A DNA stretch of 64,000 nucleotides. Origin: Chryseobacterium caseinilyticum (GTDB lineage: Bacteria; Bacteroidota; Bacteroidia; Flavobacteriales; Weeksellaceae). Numbering within the stretch: position 1 is the first letter of the stretch; every line of letters starts with the position of its first letter. Location of the stretch: NCBI RefSeq assembly GCF_014837145.1, contig NZ_JACYFS010000002.1:62001-126000 (forward strand), written 5' to 3'. The notes below the pieces were generated by a model. It had not been told where the DNA came from. It worked only from the letters and a program-made list of their open reading frames with translations, and made no database searches. This document shows, in pieces, positions 61,281 through 64,000 of the stretch. A program made the position numbers and the translations under genes.

Positions 61281-61281
61281 C

Positions 61282-61316
61282 AAAAAAAATCCTTTTCTGA
61301 ATTTGAAAAGGATTTA
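61282..61316. terminator. Terminator between the NMO-like gene and mpl
   Basis: Stem aaatcctttt / aaaaggattt with a CTGAATTTG loop. The A-run to the left makes it strongest for the minus strand, where it lies 22 bases past the mpl stop. Confidence 0.75.
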
Positions 61317-61337
61317 ATCTTTGTATTTTAGAAAAAA

Positions 61338-62678
61338 TTATTTGCTTAAATCTAAGCCACCGAAATTTCCTGAACTCATCATCAGAAATACGCCGTCTGT
61401 CTTGTCTAAAGTATTCCAGTATTCATGAAGATCTTCGGCATTAGTGAATACTTTTAAGTTTTCATTTTTAAACTTTTCTCTTATCAGATCAGGTGAAATG
61501 GCTTCCATTCTTTTGATTTTCAGAGCGTCTTCAGAATAGAAAACGACAGATTCTTCCGGACCGTCCATCGCATGATCATATTGTTCCAAAAATACAGGAT
61601 TCAGGCTTGAATACGTGTGAAGCTCAAGAAAGGCATGTTTTTTTTCATTTTTAAACTGCTCACAGAATGCCTTCACTGCAGCCTTCACTTTGCTGGGTGC
61701 GTGGGCAAAATCTTTATAAAGTGTTCCGCCATCGTTTCTTTCTATTTTTTCAAGACGTTTTGAGGCACCTTTGAAACTCATTATCGCTTCATAAAATTCT
61801 TCATCCATAATCCCTAAAGTGTGACAGATATGTCTTGCGCCTTCAAGATTCAGTAAATTGTGAGCTCCGAAAACAGAAAGCGGTACATCACCCATCAATT
61901 CGGTCTTCAGAAGAACATTACCGTTGCTGATTTCATATTCCGGAGTTCTGTATGGCATTTTTCTGAAATAATTTTCAGCACTTTCAACCACTTTTACAAC
62001 TTCAGGATCTTCTTCATTGTACACCAAAACTCCTCCAGGTGTAATACTCGCCACGAATTTTCGGAACTGATCAATGTAATCATCAAATGTTTTAAAAACA
62101 TTAATGTGATCCCATGCAATACCGCTCAACAAAGCAATATTTGGCTGATACAGTAAAAATTTTGAACGTAAATCGATAGGAGATGAAAGATATTCGTCAC
62201 CTTCCAAAACCATGAAATCGTTATCCTGCGTGAGCTTGACCATACAGTCGAAACCTTCGAGCTGAGCACCCAGCATGTAATCCACATCTTTCTGATGAAA
62301 ATTGAGAACATGAAGAATCATTGATGTAATCGTGGTTTTCCCGTGAGATCCTGCAATTACGACTCTTGTTTTGTTTTTTGACTGTTCGTACAGAAATTCG
62401 GGGTACGAATATATTTTTAAACCTAATTCTTTTGCTTTTGCCAGTTCGGGATTGTCGTTGTGGGCGTGCATTCCCAGAATTACAGCATCAAGATCTGAAT
62501 GTATTCTGTCTGCAAACCAACCAAGTTCCTCTGGTAAAATACCTTTGTTTTCAAGTCTTGATCTTGAAGGCTCAAAAATGGCATCGTCTGAACCGGTTAC
62601 CTGATATCCTTTGTCTTTAAGAGCGATCGCTAAATTATGCATCGCACTTCCACCAATGGCAATGAAATGGGTTTTCAA
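61338..62678 (-). CDS. mpl: UDP-MurNAc tripeptide ligase (Mpl type)
   Basis: A 446-residue Mur ligase that attaches recycled L-Ala-gamma-D-Glu-mDap tripeptide to UDP-MurNAc. It begins MKTHFIAIGGSAMHNLAIAL and has the ATP loop VIAGSHGKTTITSM near residue 110, EGDEYLSS and NEEDPEVVKVVES, and KDFAHAPSKVKAAVKAF in the C-terminal domain. The GGSAMHNLA and AHAPS forms favour Mpl over MurC. Last gene of an operon with the lipoprotein (two bases away) and acyltransferase genes. Confidence 0.88.
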   Translation of the reverse strand: MKTHFIAIGGSAMHNLAIALKDKGYQVTGSDDAIFEPSRSRLENKGILPEELGWFADRIHSDLDAVILGMHAHNDNPELAKAKELGLKIYSYPEFLYEQSKNKTRVVIAGSHGKTTITSMILHVLNFHQKDVDYMLGAQLEGFDCMVKLTQDNDFMVLEGDEYLSSPIDLRSKFLLYQPNIALLSGIAWDHINVFKTFDDYIDQFRKFVASITPGGVLVYNEEDPEVVKVVESAENYFRKMPYRTPEYEISNGNVLLKTELMGDVPLSVFGAHNLLNLEGARHICHTLGIMDEEFYEAIMSFKGASKRLEKIERNDGGTLYKDFAHAPSKVKAAVKAFCEQFKNEKKHAFLELHTYSSLNPVFLEQYDHAMDGPEESVVFYSEDALKIKRMEAISPDLIREKFKNENLKVFTNAEDLHEYWNTLDKTDGVFLMMSSGNFGGLDLSK

Positions 62679-62680
62679 AA

Positions 62681-63121
62681 TTATTTTGTGTTATTTACGT
62701 TGTTGTCGATGATTTTCTGGAAAACTTCTACAATATTTTCCCATTTCTTTTGGTCAACAGCCATGATCAGGCTTGCATCTGACTTGCTTCCGGAATTTTC
62801 ACCTTTTTTAACCGTGATAGTTATAGAGGCGCGGTCGTAGATTTTTTTGCGGTCTTCAATAATTTTTCTGAATTGATTTTCGCTTAAAACTTTGTCGATA
62901 TTCTGAAGTTCTGCATCAGAAATTTTAAATTTTTTTCTTGTCTTTTTTCCATTGGATTCAAGCGAGTAAAACACCTTATTGTCTTTGATTAAAAGGTTTT
63001 CATACATCGGGGCATAACCTCCGGCTTTTGAATAGCTGAAATCGAATTCTGAAAAAGCTTTCTGAGTATTGCAGGAAATTAAAAATGTGAGAATCAGAAA
63101 AAATGCTGCTAATTTTTTCAT
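62681..63121 (-). CDS. Hypothetical lipoprotein
   Basis: A 146-residue exported protein with signal MKKLAAFFLILTFLISC (lipobox LISC). The rest is Lys-rich with a short beta pattern (GGYAPMYENLLIKDNKVFYS, SITITVKKGENSG), resembling the DUF6438-type proteins. Function unknown. It lies between the acyltransferase (five bases upstream) and mpl (two bases downstream), in one operon. Confidence 0.72.
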   Translation of the reverse strand: MKKLAAFFLILTFLISCNTQKAFSEFDFSYSKAGGYAPMYENLLIKDNKVFYSLESNGKKTRKKFKISDAELQNIDKVLSENQFRKIIEDRKKIYDRASITITVKKGENSGSKSDASLIMAVDQKKWENIVEVFQKIIDNNVNNTK

Positions 63122-63126
63122 TTTTT

Positions 63127-63933
63127 TTAGTTTAGAGGATTGTTACCTTGTGATTTTTTAGCCTTAAGCTCTTCATCGTAGGTATGTAGTACATTAAAAT
63201 CTTCGGTCTGCTCGATGGCTGTCATTATTTTCAAAAGAATATCGTGAGAATTTTCTGTGTCATAATCAATATCAAGAGGTGCTTTAAATTCCATTGTCGG
63301 TTTTACTCCCGTTACTTTTACACGAAGTCCTTTTTTATCAAACGCTCTTCTGAAGCCATTTATTTTAATTGGAATTACAATAGGTCTCTGGTTTTTCACC
63401 AGTTTGGCAGTTCCACGTCTTCCCTGTGCGAAAGCAGCGGTGGTACCTTGAGGAAATGTTGCTACCCAGCCATTTTGCAGGGCTTTCATAATATTGTCTA
63501 CCTCGGTAAGGTCTACCATCCGGTTTACATTTTTTCCTTCAGCTCTCCAGGTTCTTTTTACGGTAACAGCTCCGGCAACTTTGAAAATTTTAGGTAAAAT
63601 TCCTTTATTCATCGTTTCTTCGGCAGCTACATAATAGAAATCGATTTTAGGATTAAGAAGATAAATAGGGTTTTTTATACTGTTAAGATAGCCGTTGTTC
63701 ACTGCACAGAATGCATGATACATAGCAGCAACATCAGCAAAATAGGTCTGATGGTTGGATACAAAAAGTACATTGGAATCCGGAAGATCCACCAAATGCT
63801 CGGTTCCGGTGATTTTCAGTTTATTAAAGCCGTTGAACCGTCTGTAAGAAACGATACCGAGTATAATAATAATCATCCTTTTCAAAAAGTAAGGAGTTCC
63901 GAATGCATCGGTAAATATATTTTTTTTGGCCAT
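63127..63933 (-). CDS. Lysophospholipid acyltransferase family protein (PlsC-like)
   Basis: A 268-residue protein with an N-terminal hydrophobic helix (RMIIIILGIVSYR). The PlsC active-site block is FVSNHQTYFADVAAMYHAF, where His and Asp are separated by five residues rather than the usual four. The second block is TFPQGTTAAFAQGRRGTAKL in place of FPEGTRS. PlsC enzymes acylate lysophosphatidate in phospholipid synthesis; related branches act on other acceptors. A -7 element (TAACTTTG on the minus strand, 63962-63955) lies 21 bases upstream. Probably the first gene of the operon with the lipoprotein and mpl. Confidence 0.85.
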   Translation of the reverse strand: MAKKNIFTDAFGTPYFLKRMIIIILGIVSYRRFNGFNKLKITGTEHLVDLPDSNVLFVSNHQTYFADVAAMYHAFCAVNNGYLNSIKNPIYLLNPKIDFYYVAAEETMNKGILPKIFKVAGAVTVKRTWRAEGKNVNRMVDLTEVDNIMKALQNGWVATFPQGTTAAFAQGRRGTAKLVKNQRPIVIPIKINGFRRAFDKKGLRVKVTGVKPTMEFKAPLDIDYDTENSHDILLKIMTAIEQTEDFNVLHTYDEELKAKKSQGNNPLN

Positions 63934-63954
63934 GCTTCAGTAAAAACGATTGTG

Positions 63955-63962
63955 CAAAGTTA
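63955..63962 (-). promoter_or_regulatory. -7 promoter element of the acyltransferase-lipoprotein-mpl operon
   Basis: TAACTTTG on the minus strand fits TAnnTTTG; the start codon is 21 bases further on. No clear -33 TTTG at 19 bases. Confidence 0.45.
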
Positions 63963-64000
63963 CATTTTTTTCAGCAATTGGCTAAATTCACTGAGGATCA

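Overview
The window is a 64 kb stretch of an A+T-rich Bacteroidota chromosome, most likely a Chryseobacterium-type flavobacterium (Weeksellaceae). Four things point there: the gldK-gldL-gldM-gldN cluster for type IX secretion and gliding; a secreted protein with a type B T9SS C-terminal domain; DUF4270, DPP-IV-like, OstA-like and HU-like genes typical of the group; and the Bacteroidota promoter form TTTG-N19-TAnnTTTG in place of the usual -35/-10. No phage, insertion sequence or CRISPR array was seen. Most of the window is core chromosome with small accessory patches.

Layout. 1-9.5 kb: end of a GNAT acetyltransferase, an intact RelE/ParE-type toxin-antitoxin pair, recG, a thioredoxin, three tandem POT peptide transporters, and a second toxin-antitoxin pair whose toxin is frameshifted. 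9.5-14 kb: a DPP-IV-like S9 peptidase, a small hypothetical, and a phosphorylase-family protein lacking the PLP lysine. 14-18.3 kb: accessory patch with a possible PD-(D/E)xK protein, a T9SS cargo protein, a SnoaL-like protein and a possible transglutaminase-fold protein. 18.4-23.3 kb: mtaB, a glutamate-synthase-like FMN protein, a dispersed repeat, an FKBP-like lipoprotein, an S4 protein and aroK. 23.4-23.7 kb: tRNA-Lys, tRNA-Leu, tRNA-Lys. 23.8-34 kb: panC, then a degenerate half-size glycogen synthase, a DUF4270 lipoprotein, glmS and gldKLMN. 34-41.3 kb: FAD oxidoreductase, tRNA-Ser, asparaginase, second copy of the dispersed repeat, TrmH-like methyltransferase, small exported proteins, rsmE and tsaD. 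41.3-52.6 kb: tamB-like, Lrp, pdhB, kup, Fur-like and OstA-like genes. 52.6-64 kb: an HU-like protein, aminotransferases, amidase, yqgE, pdxH, HU, panD, a flippase-like protein, a nitronate-monooxygenase-like protein and an envelope operon (acyltransferase, lipoprotein, Mpl-type ligase).

How the genes relate. GldKLMN form the T9SS motor and periplasmic ring that would export cargo such as the 700-residue protein at 15 kb. The POT transporters, DPP-IV-like peptidase and asparaginase fit peptide and amino-acid use. panC and panD serve pantothenate synthesis; glmS, the Mpl-type ligase and the amidase serve cell-wall metabolism; TamB-like and OstA-like proteins serve outer-membrane assembly.

The least ordinary observations are: three enzyme-family proteins that have lost defining catalytic residues (phosphorylase at 12.3 kb, half-size GT5 at 24.8 kb, class IV aminotransferase at 55.2 kb); a structured dispersed repeat in two intergenic copies; several genes whose -7 promoter element ends 3-8 bases before the start codon, suggesting leaderless mRNAs; tsaD and tamB starts only 4 bp apart; and the frameshifted toxin. 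No clearly new multi-gene defence or biosynthetic system was recognised.
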